This document shows, one piece after another, positions 1 through 6,931 of a DNA stretch of 7,980 nt. The position numbers and the translations under genes were made by a program. The stretch is from assembly GCA_021200075.1 (NCBI GenBank), contig JAJQGZ010000203.1, positions 1-7,980 of the forward strand, written 5' to 3'. Each line of letters opens with the position of its first letter. The first letter of the stretch is position 1. The notes under the pieces are model-generated. The model was not told where the DNA came from. It saw only the letters and a program-made list of their open reading frames with translations, and did no database searches. Origin of the DNA: Clostridiales bacterium. Lineage in GTDB: Bacteria > Bacillota > Clostridia > Oscillospirales > Acutalibacteraceae.

Positions 1-53
1 TTTTACAAGTGGATAGTTATTTATTTTATTGTAGCACACTTACTCGCAAATGC

Positions 54-91
54 AAAAAGTGTGTAAGTCGTTTTTCTAACTTACACACTTT
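54..91 (-). terminator. Rho-independent terminator, repeat copy 1
   Basis: A perfect 13-bp stem (56-68 paired with 79-91) encloses a 10-nt loop. Read on the minus strand it is followed by a run of five T (complement of 54-58), so it ends minus-strand transcription from the small gene at 188-406. The same hairpin with matching flanks occurs in the opposite orientation at 7934-7980, so it is also a copy of a dispersed palindromic repeat. Confidence 0.8.
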
Positions 92-96
92 ATTTT

Positions 97-187
97 ACAA
101 TATCATTGGGAATTACCAACAAGTTCATCGAGTGTGGTGATTTGATGATTAACAAATTGCAGGAAAACGGCGAGGCTTTTGAAAGAG
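97..187 (+). pseudogene. possible short gene remnant (unidentified)
   Basis: The plus frame starting at 97 stays open into 187 and beyond, and reads like protein, with a segment FIECGDLMINKLQENGEAF. It has no convincing ribosome site; its upstream end abuts the palindromic repeat and its downstream end runs over the tail of the minus-strand gene. It could be what remains of a gene cut by the repeat, or a chance open frame in a 3' untranslated region. The opposite strand is also open here, which weakens the case. I do not recognise a family. Confidence 0.2.
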
Positions 188-406
188 TTACTTGCTCACG
201 GTTTCGCCTTTGTTATCGTTGGTAATCATTTTATAATCAATTGCTTTGATATCTACAATATCGCCGTCTTTATTTTTAATTCCGACATCAACGCAAAGTA
301 TATTGTTAATACCGTCGCTGAAAAACGGTTTCGTGATTACGATTTCATCATTTTCGTAAACATCCTCAATACTTACTAATTCATATTCTTTTCCAAAATA
401 ATACAT
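188..406 (-). CDS. small acidic hypothetical protein (72 aa)
   Basis: An intact 72-residue frame. The start is fixed by a very strong Shine-Dalgarno site (TAGGAGGAAT on the minus strand, 411-420) at normal spacing, and a consensus promoter lies just upstream (458-486). The protein begins MYYFGKEYELVSIEDVYEND, is rich in Asp, Glu, Ile and Val, and has no signal peptide or membrane segment, so it is probably a cytoplasmic, largely beta-strand protein. It ends in a basic, polar tail. I do not recognise a family and assign no function. It is transcribed in the same direction as the broken FRG gene upstream, but its promoter lies over the last codons of that gene, so it is expressed independently. 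A hairpin terminator about 100 bases downstream (54-91) closes the unit. Confidence 0.75.
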   Translation of the reverse strand: MYYFGKEYELVSIEDVYENDEIVITKPFFSDGINNILCVDVGIKNKDGDIVDIKAIDYKMITNDNKGETVSK

Positions 407-447
407 AATAATTCCTCCTAAATCAGTGTGAACAAAAGTGGATTAAT

Positions 448-1487
448 CTATGACAAAATTATACAACATACATTTTGATTTGTCAATATTTTTTGCCAAT
501 TATTTTTTAGTTTCTTAACAGCATTGGAAATATTTAGGAGATATTCGTATTGATATTGAAGTGTTTTATTGGTGAGAAATTGTTTTAATTTTTGCGTAAT
601 ATCGCAGGAAATTATGTATTTGTTAATTATAAAGCTTTGTCATACCGCTTTTGTAAGGTAATTTGAATCTATTATGCTGAATTTATTTAAAAGCAAAAAT
701 ACGCCCTGCTGATATTTCATCAAATCGTTTGTAGGAATATCAATGAGCTTTGCGGTAGGGGAGATAACCGGAACAATTTTGTTGACACTGTTTTTGATTT
801 CTTTAATTTGCTTTCCCTGTTCAATAAATTGTTCAAAATTTTCTTTATTGACAGGCGGAATTTTCAATCCTTTTTGAAAATCATTATGTTCAATATTTAT
901 AAGGGAAACATCAAGTTTTCGAGCCAGTCGGTAACTTCGTCAATATCATTGCTTGTATCGTCGCAGTCAATATCCAAAGCTGTGTAAATAACTATATTCT
1001 CGCTGATTTCGTCTCTGTCTTTTAATGCAAAGGATAAAGCTACGAATAAGCTTTTGCTGAAATCAATAAACGGACTGATACCCAAATAATGCTGGGCAAA
1101 GGCAAGCATATTATATATGTTTTGCTCTTTATCATTTGAGTAAATTGTTTTGTATACCGACATAAAACGAGACTTGCCGCAGTAAAAATCACACAGCTTT
1201 TGATAATCGAGATTTACAATCGGCATATCGTTATAAGTGGAAATTATCTCATTGGTTCGTAAAAAAGTCGGCAATAATTTACGAGTGGGACTGCTTCGTC
1301 TTTCTCCTCTGTAGTATATTGGTTCACCGTCTTTGTATGGTAGGTACAGTTTGTTGTAAAAATCATCAAAGCTGTCAATTTTTATCTGAGAAACATTATA
1401 GTTTACATCAATCGCATCGCTGATTTTTTGTATTATTTTTTGCTCGATTATCTGTTCTTTGTTTATTATTTCATTATTATGTAGCAT
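448..1487 (-). pseudogene. FRG-domain protein, frameshifted and with a premature stop
   Basis: The first frame (ATG at 1487, weak GGGTGAT ribosome site) runs to a stop at 897. It holds the FRG pattern: YYRGERR near residue 58, LLPTFLR, then AFAQHYLGISPFIDFSKSL, matching the RGE and AQHYG...D hallmarks of FRG (DUF2290-like N-termini excluded). A second minus frame takes over through the same region (VSLINIEHNDF, IPPVNKENF, KYQQGVFLLLNKF, the last being the typical QQG segment). Restoring one T near 913-920 joins them. The joined frame then meets TGA at 640-642, where Trp would fit, and the same frame continues (INKYIISCDITQKLKQFL, QYEYLLNIS) to TAG at 448-450. Repaired length is about 345 residues. 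FRG proteins are soluble, of unknown activity, and often found in accessory or phage-related regions. The extreme end overlaps the next promoter, so the true terminus may be earlier. Confidence 0.75.
458..486 (-). promoter_or_regulatory. consensus sigma-A promoter for the 188-406 gene
   Basis: On the minus strand TTGACA (481-486) and TATAAT (458-463) are separated by exactly 17 bases. Transcription would start near 451, leaving a leader of about 45 nt before the ATG at 406. Both hexamers are perfect, so strong constitutive expression is likely. It overlaps the 3' end of the FRG reading frame. Confidence 0.85.
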
Positions 1488-1611
1488 ATTATCACCCGCT
1501 GAATATTCTTTATTGCATAATAAAATTTACTACGATATTATAATCTTAATATATTAAATAACTGTTAATTACGGTTTCCATATAAATGAAATAATACCGG
1601 GAGAAGATAAA
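1488..1611. promoter_or_regulatory. divergent intergenic region, FRG and hydrolase genes
   Basis: This very AT-rich gap separates two genes read away from each other. TATAAT occurs on both strands around 1537-1544. On the minus strand TTAACA (1563-1568) lies 17 bases from GATTAT (1540-1545), a plausible FRG-gene promoter. No equally good pair was found for the plus-strand hydrolase. A GGGAGA ribosome site at 1599-1604 serves the ATG at 1612. Confidence 0.35.
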
Positions 1612-2569
1612 ATGATAATCAAAAATAAGGATATTGATAGGCAAATCAGAACTTCCGGCAGAATAATAAGAACAATTAGTCTACTCGACAAAAAAATCAT
1701 TCCAACTTTTTGCGTCGCCGTTATCAACTAAGGTATTGTCTTTATTAAGGCTAAAAAATTTAAACTGCGAAAAGATAATGCTCAAACGAAGCGACGGATC
1801 CGAATTTCGATTGTGTATTTTTAAAAGCAATGTAATTGACGGTAAAAGGTGCGGTATATTGTGGTTTCATGGCGGTGGCTATGTTCTCGGTGCTCCGGAA
1901 ATGGTAGGAATGTCATTTGCCAAAGAACTGATAAAAAATACAAATTGTGTTCTGATTGCACCCGATTATGCATTGTCGGCAAAATCGCCCTATCCCTGCG
2001 GACTTGAGGACGCATACTTGGCATTGAAATGGCTGGATGAAAAAAAGAACTCAACTGGATATTGAAACAGAAAAAACTTGTTGTTGGCGGAGAAAGCGCC
2101 GGCGGGGGACTTACTGTAGCACTGTGTATATTTGCAAGAGATAACGGCTTTAATAAAATTGGAATTCAATTACCGCTATATCCTATGCTTGACGACAGAT
2201 CAACCGACAGCTCAAGAAATAACGATGCTCCGGTATGGAATACAAAAGCAAATAAAACCGCTTGGCAAATATATCTCGGTGATAAGTTTTTAAACGAATA
2301 TGTTTCTCCGTATGCAGTTCCCGCAAGGAGAACACGATTATACTGATTTACCGGCGGCAGTTTCATTTGTAGGAACAATCGAACCCTTTTATTCAGAGAC
2401 AGTTACTTATTTTAATAATTTGACAAAATTCGGTGTTGAAAACGAGTTGATAACGGTTAATAGAGTTTATCACGCATTTGATATGATAAATCCAAACGCA
2501 TTAATTACTAAGCAAACATATGATGTTATGCTCAAAAAATATGAACGATTAAGCCTTTCTTGTTTATAA
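1612..2569 (+). pseudogene. HSL-type alpha/beta hydrolase (esterase/lipase), several frameshifts
   Basis: Translation from ATG 1612 (ribosome site GGGAGA) gives MIIKNKDIDRQIRTSGRI, then leaves frame at the T5 run 1707-1711; one extra T explains it. The next frame carries the oxyanion motif HGGGY at about 1868 and APDYALSAKSPYPCGLEDA, then breaks in the A-rich stretch 2040-2075. The third frame holds the nucleophile elbow GESAG (about 2090-2104). A further extra base near 2333-2337 separates SPYAVPAR from the final frame, which has the acidic segment GTIEPFYSET and the catalytic His in VYHAFD. All parts of the hormone-sensitive-lipase fold are present in order and the repaired length (about 318 aa) is normal, so this is a near-complete gene with three frame breaks. 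The family hydrolyses acyl esters of small alcohols, acetylated sugars or short lipids; no signal peptide is seen. The SDR gene follows after 77 bases but has its own promoter. Confidence 0.85.
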
Positions 2570-2575
2570 TAAACA

Positions 2576-2612
2576 GATTTTCGTTGACGAAAATGTTGTC
2601 TGATGTTATACT
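2576..2612 (+). promoter_or_regulatory. sigma-A promoter with overlapping palindrome
   Basis: TTGACG (2584-2589) and TATACT (2607-2612) have a 17-base spacer and precede the SDR gene by a leader of about 28 nt. The -35 lies in a perfect inverted repeat, ATTTTCG (2577-2583) and CGAAAAT (2588-2594) with four bases between, which could be a repressor operator or a hairpin at the end of the hydrolase message. There is no T tract after it, so a terminator is less likely. Confidence 0.6.
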
Positions 2613-2646
2613 TAAAATATAATAATATTTTACCGGAGGTAAAGAT

Positions 2647-3669
2647 ATGAATGTACTTTATTTTCGGCGGTACCGGTCTTCTCGATTCAGCCGCAGCAAA
2701 AATTTTTATTGACCGTGGTCATAAGATAAAAACCATTGCTCTTCCGCCACTCCCTGAGGGTGCGCCGATTCCCGAGGAAATGAAAATTGAATTCGGCAAT
2801 TTTCTTGAGCTTACGGATAAAGAGCTTGAAGACGCAATGACGGGAATTGATGCGTTTGTTTATGCCACCGGTGTTGATGAAAGAGTCAAATTTCCTCATC
2901 CTGTTTACAAAGCATACAGAAAATATAATATTGACCCTGTTGACAGATGCCTTGCAGTGGCTAAAAAGTGCGGCGTTAAAAGGGTACGTTGTTCTCAGCT
3001 CTTATTTTTCCTGGCTTGCTAAGGAACGCCCAGAAATGCAGCTTTGCGAAAAGCATCCTTATATAAAATCGAGAATCGACCAGGAAGAGGTCGCTTTCAA
3101 ATATGCCGATGATGATATGGGAGTTGCCGTTCTTGAGCTTCCTTATATTTTCGGTACGCAGCCCGGTCGCCGTCCGGTTTGGGTTATTCTTATTAAACAG
3201 CTTCAAAGATTTGAAAAAATGCCGCTTACTATGTATCCAAAGGGGAGGTACTACAATGCTTACCGTTCGTCAGGTAGGCGAAGCTATCGTAGGTGCGGCG
3301 GAACAGATTAAGGGTGCGAGAGCATACAGTATTTCCTGCTATAATTTGCACTGGAGAGAGTTCCTTAAAATTGTCTACAGAGCTATGGACGGTATTCCGG
3401 ACAGGAAAATTGTTGATTGTCCGAAATCCGCATTCAAGGCATTCGGTCTTTATATGCGTAAGGATTATGCCGTCAGAAATGTTGAAAGCGGTATCGACCC
3501 TGTAGGACTTGCCGATATTATGGGTATGGATTTATTTATTCCTACAGATGATACCAAAGAGCTTGGCTGCACTCCCGATGATATTGAATCCGCTATTTTT
3601 GATTCAACCAAACTTTCAAAAGCTTCATTTGAGGGGAAAGCAAAACTCCTTGAAATGAAAGGCGAATAA
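2647..3669 (+). pseudogene. NAD(P)-dependent epimerase/dehydratase (extended SDR), frameshifted
   Basis: A strong ribosome site GGAGG (2635-2639) precedes two overlapping ATGs, 2647 and 2651. From 2647 the frame needs one T removed to reach the Rossmann motif; from 2651 it reads directly as MYFIFGGTGLLDSAAAKIF. The nucleotide-binding pattern is GGTGLLD, with Asp where the family usually has the last Gly. A frame break near 2984-2990 (one extra base) splits VKRV from VVLSSYFSWLAKERP, and a second, in the G4 run 3242-3245, splits TMYPKG from GTTMLTVRQVGEAI. The active-site segment reads HPYIKSRIDQEE: Tyr is kept, but the Lys four residues on is Arg. The C-terminal part to 3669 is intact and contains WREFLKIVYRAMDGIPDR. 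Repaired length is about 340 aa. Such enzymes modify nucleotide sugars or reduce small carbonyl substrates; the substrate cannot be read here. The gene meets the symporter gene tail to tail. Confidence 0.85.
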
Positions 3670-3683
3670 TATTTTGATTAACA

Positions 3684-3722
3684 AAAGGGCTGTCTCACGG
3701 TTTTGGTGTGGGACAGCTCTTT
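3684..3722. terminator. bidirectional Rho-independent terminator
   Basis: A 16-bp stem with three wobble pairs (3684-3699 paired with 3707-3722) has a 7-nt loop. It is flanked by A residues on the left and T residues on the right, so it can act on both strands. It lies between the convergent SDR (plus) and symporter (minus) genes and ends both. The GGCTGTCTCAC / GTGGGACAGC core is of a type common between genes in Clostridia. Confidence 0.85.
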
Positions 3723-3733
3723 AATTTTGTCTA

Positions 3734-5906
3734 TTATGCTTCTGCCGTTACGGTTTCAAGCGTGGCATTTTTTGCGGCTGTATAAAGTATTTCAAGCTCT
3801 TCCATACTTTGGTATGACTCTTTTTCAATTAAAAGTTTATTTGCGTCAGTAAAAGACTTTACGGCTCGTTTATACACCGATTTTTCTTTAAGCACACGCC
3901 TAACCGCAAGCTTGCGCTTTAATGCCTGTGATGGAGTGTTATTCGGCAATTCCTGCGCTTCGTTAAGTGCGTTTTTGTCAGGCTCGATAATTCCGTTAGG
4001 ATAGTATTTTTTGCACAGTTTATTTGCATTTTTTGCAATTCTGCTTTGTGTAAATAGGTCTGAATGAATTTCTTTTTCTTGTTTTATGTTTTTTGGGGCG
4101 GATTTTGCCTTATTGGTAAGCTGCAAAATAATTTTATTTAAATCCATATAGCTGTATGACAGTATAAATTTTGCAGTTTCAACCTGCACAATATAACGCT
4201 CAGTGCTGAATTTATCCATTTCCGTATTGACAATGGGGGGAGAGTTCAATATCAAGATTACGCTTTTTCTGCTCTTTTATTTTAATTTTTGCCTGTGATA
4301 TTTTCTGTGAGCGAAGTTCTTTTTCTTCCTTTGTCTTTTTCGGCAGTTTCTTTGCTTGTTTCAGTTCTTCTTTTGAAATTTCAACGATATTTTTATTTTT
4401 TAGCTCATTTGCGGTATGTATAATTTCCATTCCGGTAATTAGAGTATCATCGCTGAGATTACCGCTTGCATAGTCGTCAAACATTGAGCGTATTCTGAGA
4501 ACATATATAATACCTTTTTGTTTCTTTTCCGTCAGGTCATAGAAGAAAAACGGAATAACATTCAGTATTGCACCGATAACCGACGCTATAATCATAACCT
4601 GGAAAAGATGTCCTCTTACCGCACTGTCATACAGTATATCGTAGTCGTCCTTTAGTCCGCACATCTTCTACAAATACGGAACGGCAAGTCCCGTACCGAA
4701 GCCGAGAACGGTACCTATCATACCGACTACACCGAACATACCGTCGATTCTTTCGCCTGTGATATACTGCTGGTAATCTTTCATATCGGCTTGAATACCC
4801 GGGTTATAAATATTTCCGAGAACTGCAACAAAATTGTTAATGTAGAAAATTACTATTACAATCCATATATTGTCATAAAACGGATAAAGAAGCGCAAGCA
4901 AAACAACATTAGCAAGATTGCACCATATCAGCAGATTTCTCTTTCCGATAAGGCGGATAAGAAACGGAGCCGCCATCATCAACCATAAGGCGCCGTTGCC
5001 GATAACCGTCTGCGCAACACCCAAAAGCTCTTCCTGCTTGGGATGGCCGTAAACAAAAGTCCAGTTCAGTATAACCGAATACGCGCTTTTTCGCAAATCC
5101 TATCCAACCGGCAATATTTATAATCCAATAATATTTATTTTTTGCAATGCTTCGTATCGCATCAAAAAATCTTATTTCATTTTCAAGAGAACGAGGCTTT
5201 ATTATTCTTTCATTTGTATATTATACGGGAAAAGCGATAAAAAGACCCAATACAGAAATGGCGGGGTATATAAATCTGTATGTTCTTATATCCGTAAGTC
5301 CGCCGGTAAGCTGTGCCAAAAACGGAATCAGTAAATTTGTAAGCGACGGAGCAAGGGAATATATAATTTGCGAAATCGACATAACATCCGTTCGCTCGTC
5401 TGAATCCGGTGACATTACCTGCAACAGTGTTGAAAATGCTTCCGAATAAAACGGACTGAAGCAATTAACCAAAAGATACATTATTTCCACAAAGATTACT
5501 TTTGTATTATAGTCCATTGTTTCATATGGAAGCCACACAAATATAATAGAAACAATAACCGTAGGTATGCCCATCCATTTCAAATACGGTCTGAATTTAC
5601 CGTCCGGCGATTTTGTATTGTCAAAGCAGTATGACCGCACAGAGGTAATCAGAAGTCCTATGATATTTGCAATAATAAGATATATTGCAGGTGCATCGGC
5701 TGTAAACCTATGCAGGAACCTACAAAGAAATTTGTCGAGGAAAGAGTAAAGCAACCGGTTATTGTAATGGCAAAGTGTACGCCCATTCCGCCCACTCCGT
5801 AAGCTACAACCTCTTTGTTGGGAATGTGGCGTCCCTCATACGGTTTTGACCAATGCGCTTTAAAAACTGTCAGAAAATTTTTAATCTTCTTAATCGCTGC
5901 TGACAT
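3734..5906 (-). pseudogene. GPH-family (MFS_2, MelB-like) sugar:cation symporter with long C-terminal tail, degenerate
   Basis: The start at 5906 has an AGGGG ribosome site and a good promoter. Typical GPH segments occur in order: KPYEGRHIPNKEVVAYGVGG at the N terminus, FDNTKSPDGKFRPYLKW after the second or third helix, SDERTDVMSISQIIYS in the middle loop, and ADMKDYQQYITGERIDGMFG in the C-terminal half. Five lesions interrupt it: a one-base loss near 5700-5709; an in-frame TAA at 5221-5223 (Tyr expected); an extra base in the five-base run 5087-5091; an in-frame TAG at 4668-4670 (Gln expected); and an extra C in the six-base run 4235-4240. Repaired length is about 723 residues against about 460 for MelB. 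The extra 260 or so residues after the last helix (from about residue 460) are charged, Lys/Glu-rich, helical and probably cytoplasmic. GPH proteins import sugars or glycosides with Na+ or H+. The frame is too long and ordered to be chance. Confidence 0.85.
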
Positions 5907-5974
5907 ATTAATTACCCCTGTTAGTCAAAATACTTTAGACTGCTTGCGTTAATACGATTTATTTTTATGATAAT

Positions 5975-6003
5975 ATTATAATATTTTAAACGGTGATAGT
6001 CAA
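5975..6003 (-). promoter_or_regulatory. sigma-A promoter of the symporter gene
   Basis: On the minus strand TTGACT (5998-6003) and TATAAT (5975-5980) are 17 bases apart. The start point would be near 5968, giving a leader of about 60 nt before the ATG at 5906. The promoter looks undamaged although the gene is broken. Confidence 0.75.
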
Positions 6004-6020
6004 TAAATATAAATTTTCAC

Positions 6021-6080
6021 ATAAAAATACGGCGATAAAGAAAATTCCTTACCGTCGTAATATCCGCCCAGCCGCCGTAT
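6021..6080 (-). terminator. minus-strand terminator downstream of the DUF1292 gene
   Basis: Read on the minus strand, ATACGGCG (6073-6080) can pair perfectly with CGCCGTAT (6027-6034), which is followed by TTTTT. A shorter alternative hairpin (ACGGTAAGG with CTTTA and CCGT, 6029-6055) ends at the same T run. Either would stop transcripts coming from the DUF1292 gene or from the structured segment at 6060-6242. Confidence 0.5.
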
Positions 6081-6242
6081 ACTGAGAATAACCTGCACCT
6101 CAAGCAGGCGGGTTAAGTTTTGCGCACTTTGTGCTCCCAGCATCCTTGAAAAAGGGAGGTCTGCAATCCCGTTTTGCAAAAGGCAAATCCCTATAAAATC
6201 GTGTTCGGGTTACTAAAGCCTGCGGTTGTCGAGAAGGGCAGA
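6060..6242. other. GC-richer, structured non-coding segment, unidentified
   Basis: No ORF with a ribosome site is present, yet the segment is clearly richer in G and C than its neighbours. Visible local stems are CCTGC/GCAGG (6092-6107), GCAC/GTGC around a TTT loop (about 6124-6134), CCTT-GAAA-AAGG (a GNRA loop if read on the plus strand, about 6143-6154) and TTTGC/GCAAA (about 6173-6187). At larger scale, on the minus strand, the bases complementary to 6236-6242 (TCTGCCC) could pair with those complementary to 6063-6069 (GGGCGGA) with one wobble. It may be a small RNA, or a structured 3' region of the DUF1292 message, which has no closer terminator than 6021-6080. I considered 6S and SRP RNA; short stretches resemble each, but the conserved SRP GGAAGGAAGCAGC core is absent and I could not fold a 6S shape. 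Confidence 0.35.
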
Positions 6243-6281
6243 ATATTAATTTATAAAACATTGCCGTATATTTACTTATTT

Positions 6282-6602
6282 TTACTGTTCAGGCTCAAAA
6301 TATTCAACATCATATTTTTCCTCAACCTTAGCCATAAGAATATCCGATACCTGTTCAAATTCCATTTCATCTTCAACTTCAACAAGATACTCGTCGCCAT
6401 TGTCATTATTTTGCACTTTGAGAATGATTACTTCATAATCGCCGTCGATAATCTCCTCGTCAGTCTCATAGTATCTCGTTATGGCAACATAGACATCGCT
6501 GTCTGTTTCGTACCTTTCAAGAAGCTCAAATAAAATTTCATTACCCTGATCATCGCTTACGCTGATAATATCCGGTTCATAGTATTGTTCTTCGTCAGCC
6601 AT
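6282..6602 (-). CDS. DUF1292 (YrzB / UPF0473-like) protein, 106 aa
   Basis: An intact, strongly acidic 106-residue protein starting MADEEQYYEPDIISVSDDQG. It has the DUF1292 layout: a D-x-x-G-N-E strand pair (DDQGNEILFELLERYE), a tyrosine/valine strand (VYVAITRYY), an E-V-I-I-L-K-V strand followed by DEYLVEVEDEMEFEQVSDI. The family is about 85-110 aa, soluble and widespread in Firmicutes, often beside ruvX or alaS; its molecular role is not established. Neither usual neighbour is here. The start is fixed by GGAGG (AAAGGAGG on the minus strand, 6611-6617) and the gene has its own consensus promoter. It is divergent from the RNA unit at 6778. It lacks the frameshifts seen in the larger genes nearby. 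Confidence 0.85.
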   Translation of the reverse strand: MADEEQYYEPDIISVSDDQGNEILFELLERYETDSDVYVAITRYYETDEEIIDGDYEVIILKVQNNDNGDEYLVEVEDEMEFEQVSDILMAKVEEKYDVEYFEPEQ

Positions 6603-6630
6603 ATGTACGCCTCCTTTCGCTCTTTTCTCT

Positions 6631-6659
6631 ATTATATATTTTTACATTTAGTTCGTCAA
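6631..6659 (-). promoter_or_regulatory. sigma-A promoter of the DUF1292 gene
   Basis: On the minus strand TTGACG (6654-6659) and TATAAT (6631-6636) are separated by 17 bases, with the ATG only about 30 bases further on and AAAGGAGG between. It is a strong, probably constitutive signal. Confidence 0.8.
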
Positions 6660-6777
6660 TAGAAATATAAGGAATTTCATTTAACCTTATTTTTTGCCGG
6701 ATAGCAACCGATAAATGCCCAGAAAATAGGAAAAACAGAAAAAACTAACAAAAAACAAAAAATGTTGAAAAAAACTA
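6660..6777. other. AT-rich spacer between divergent promoters
   Basis: No gene. The left part holds a weak hairpin, TAAGG (6668-6672) with CCTTA (6685-6689), followed by six T; there is no plus-strand gene for it to end. The right part is a long A-rich tract (about 6720-6777) of the kind that acts as an UP element or bent DNA upstream of strong promoters. Confidence 0.4.
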
Positions 6778-6806
6778 TTGACAAATTACAAATCATATGC
6801 TATTAT
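6778..6806 (+). promoter_or_regulatory. strong promoter of the long non-coding RNA unit
   Basis: Perfect TTGACA (6778-6783), a 17-base spacer, and TATTAT (6801-6806) preceded by TGC, an extended -10 element. The A-rich tract immediately upstream fits an UP element. Transcription should begin near 6813. This is among the strongest promoters in the window, yet no convincing protein gene follows it. Confidence 0.85.
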
Positions 6807-6883
6807 ATAATCGAACAAAGGGAAAGCCTTAGGAAGTAGTTAAGGCAAAGATTGTTCCAGATTATGAAAGGAGGGTTTGTCCG

Positions 6884-6931
6884 ATGGATCTTGAACCTGT
6901 TCAGACAGGCACTCGGATTGTAGACCGATAA
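6884..6931 (+). CDS. possible 15-aa leader peptide inside the RNA
   Basis: AAAGGAGGG (6867-6875, GGAGG at 6870-6874) lies nine bases before an ATG that opens the peptide MDLEPVQTGTRIVDR, followed by three consecutive in-frame TAA codons (6929-6937). Ribosome site and spacing are excellent. The same bases form the best paired part of the RNA, so translation and folding would compete, and the match could be a coincidence of conserved RNA sequence. There is no run of one amino acid that would suggest classical attenuation. Confidence 0.3.
   Translation: MDLEPVQTGTRIVDR

Noticed and set aside
54..91. CRISPR or insertion-sequence terminal repeats
   Set aside because: Only one palindromic copy is at each end, with no regular spacing, no transposase and no target duplication visible; a terminator-like dispersed repeat fits better.
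448..1487. Recoding (programmed frameshift or stop-codon reassignment) to explain the broken genes
   Set aside because: Breaks occur at unrelated sequences, in both directions, and involve TGA, TAA and TAG; no slippery site with a downstream structure is shared. Mutation or sequencing error is simpler.
1821..2054. Minus-strand open frame antisense to the hydrolase
   Set aside because: It overlaps the clear HGGG-containing hydrolase frame, has no ribosome site and no recognisable protein pattern; it is a shadow frame.
5147..5449. Plus-strand 100-codon open frame inside the symporter
   Set aside because: It is antisense to clear GPH transporter sequence on the minus strand and lacks a ribosome site.
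6060..6242. Naming this segment SRP RNA or 6S RNA
   Set aside because: Short stretches (TGCAATCC, GGGTTAC...GCCTGCGG) recall these RNAs, but the SRP core GGAAGGAAGCAGC is absent and a single long 6S-type hairpin with a central bubble could not be drawn.
6174..6533. Plus-strand 119-codon open frame opposite the DUF1292 gene
   Set aside because: Its strand-opposite frame is a recognised family with promoter and ribosome site; the Phe/Ile-rich translation is the usual reverse of an acidic protein.
6668..6695. Terminator TAAGG...CCTTA plus six T
   Set aside because: Only 5 AT-rich pairs with a 12-nt loop, and no plus-strand transcript is expected to reach it.
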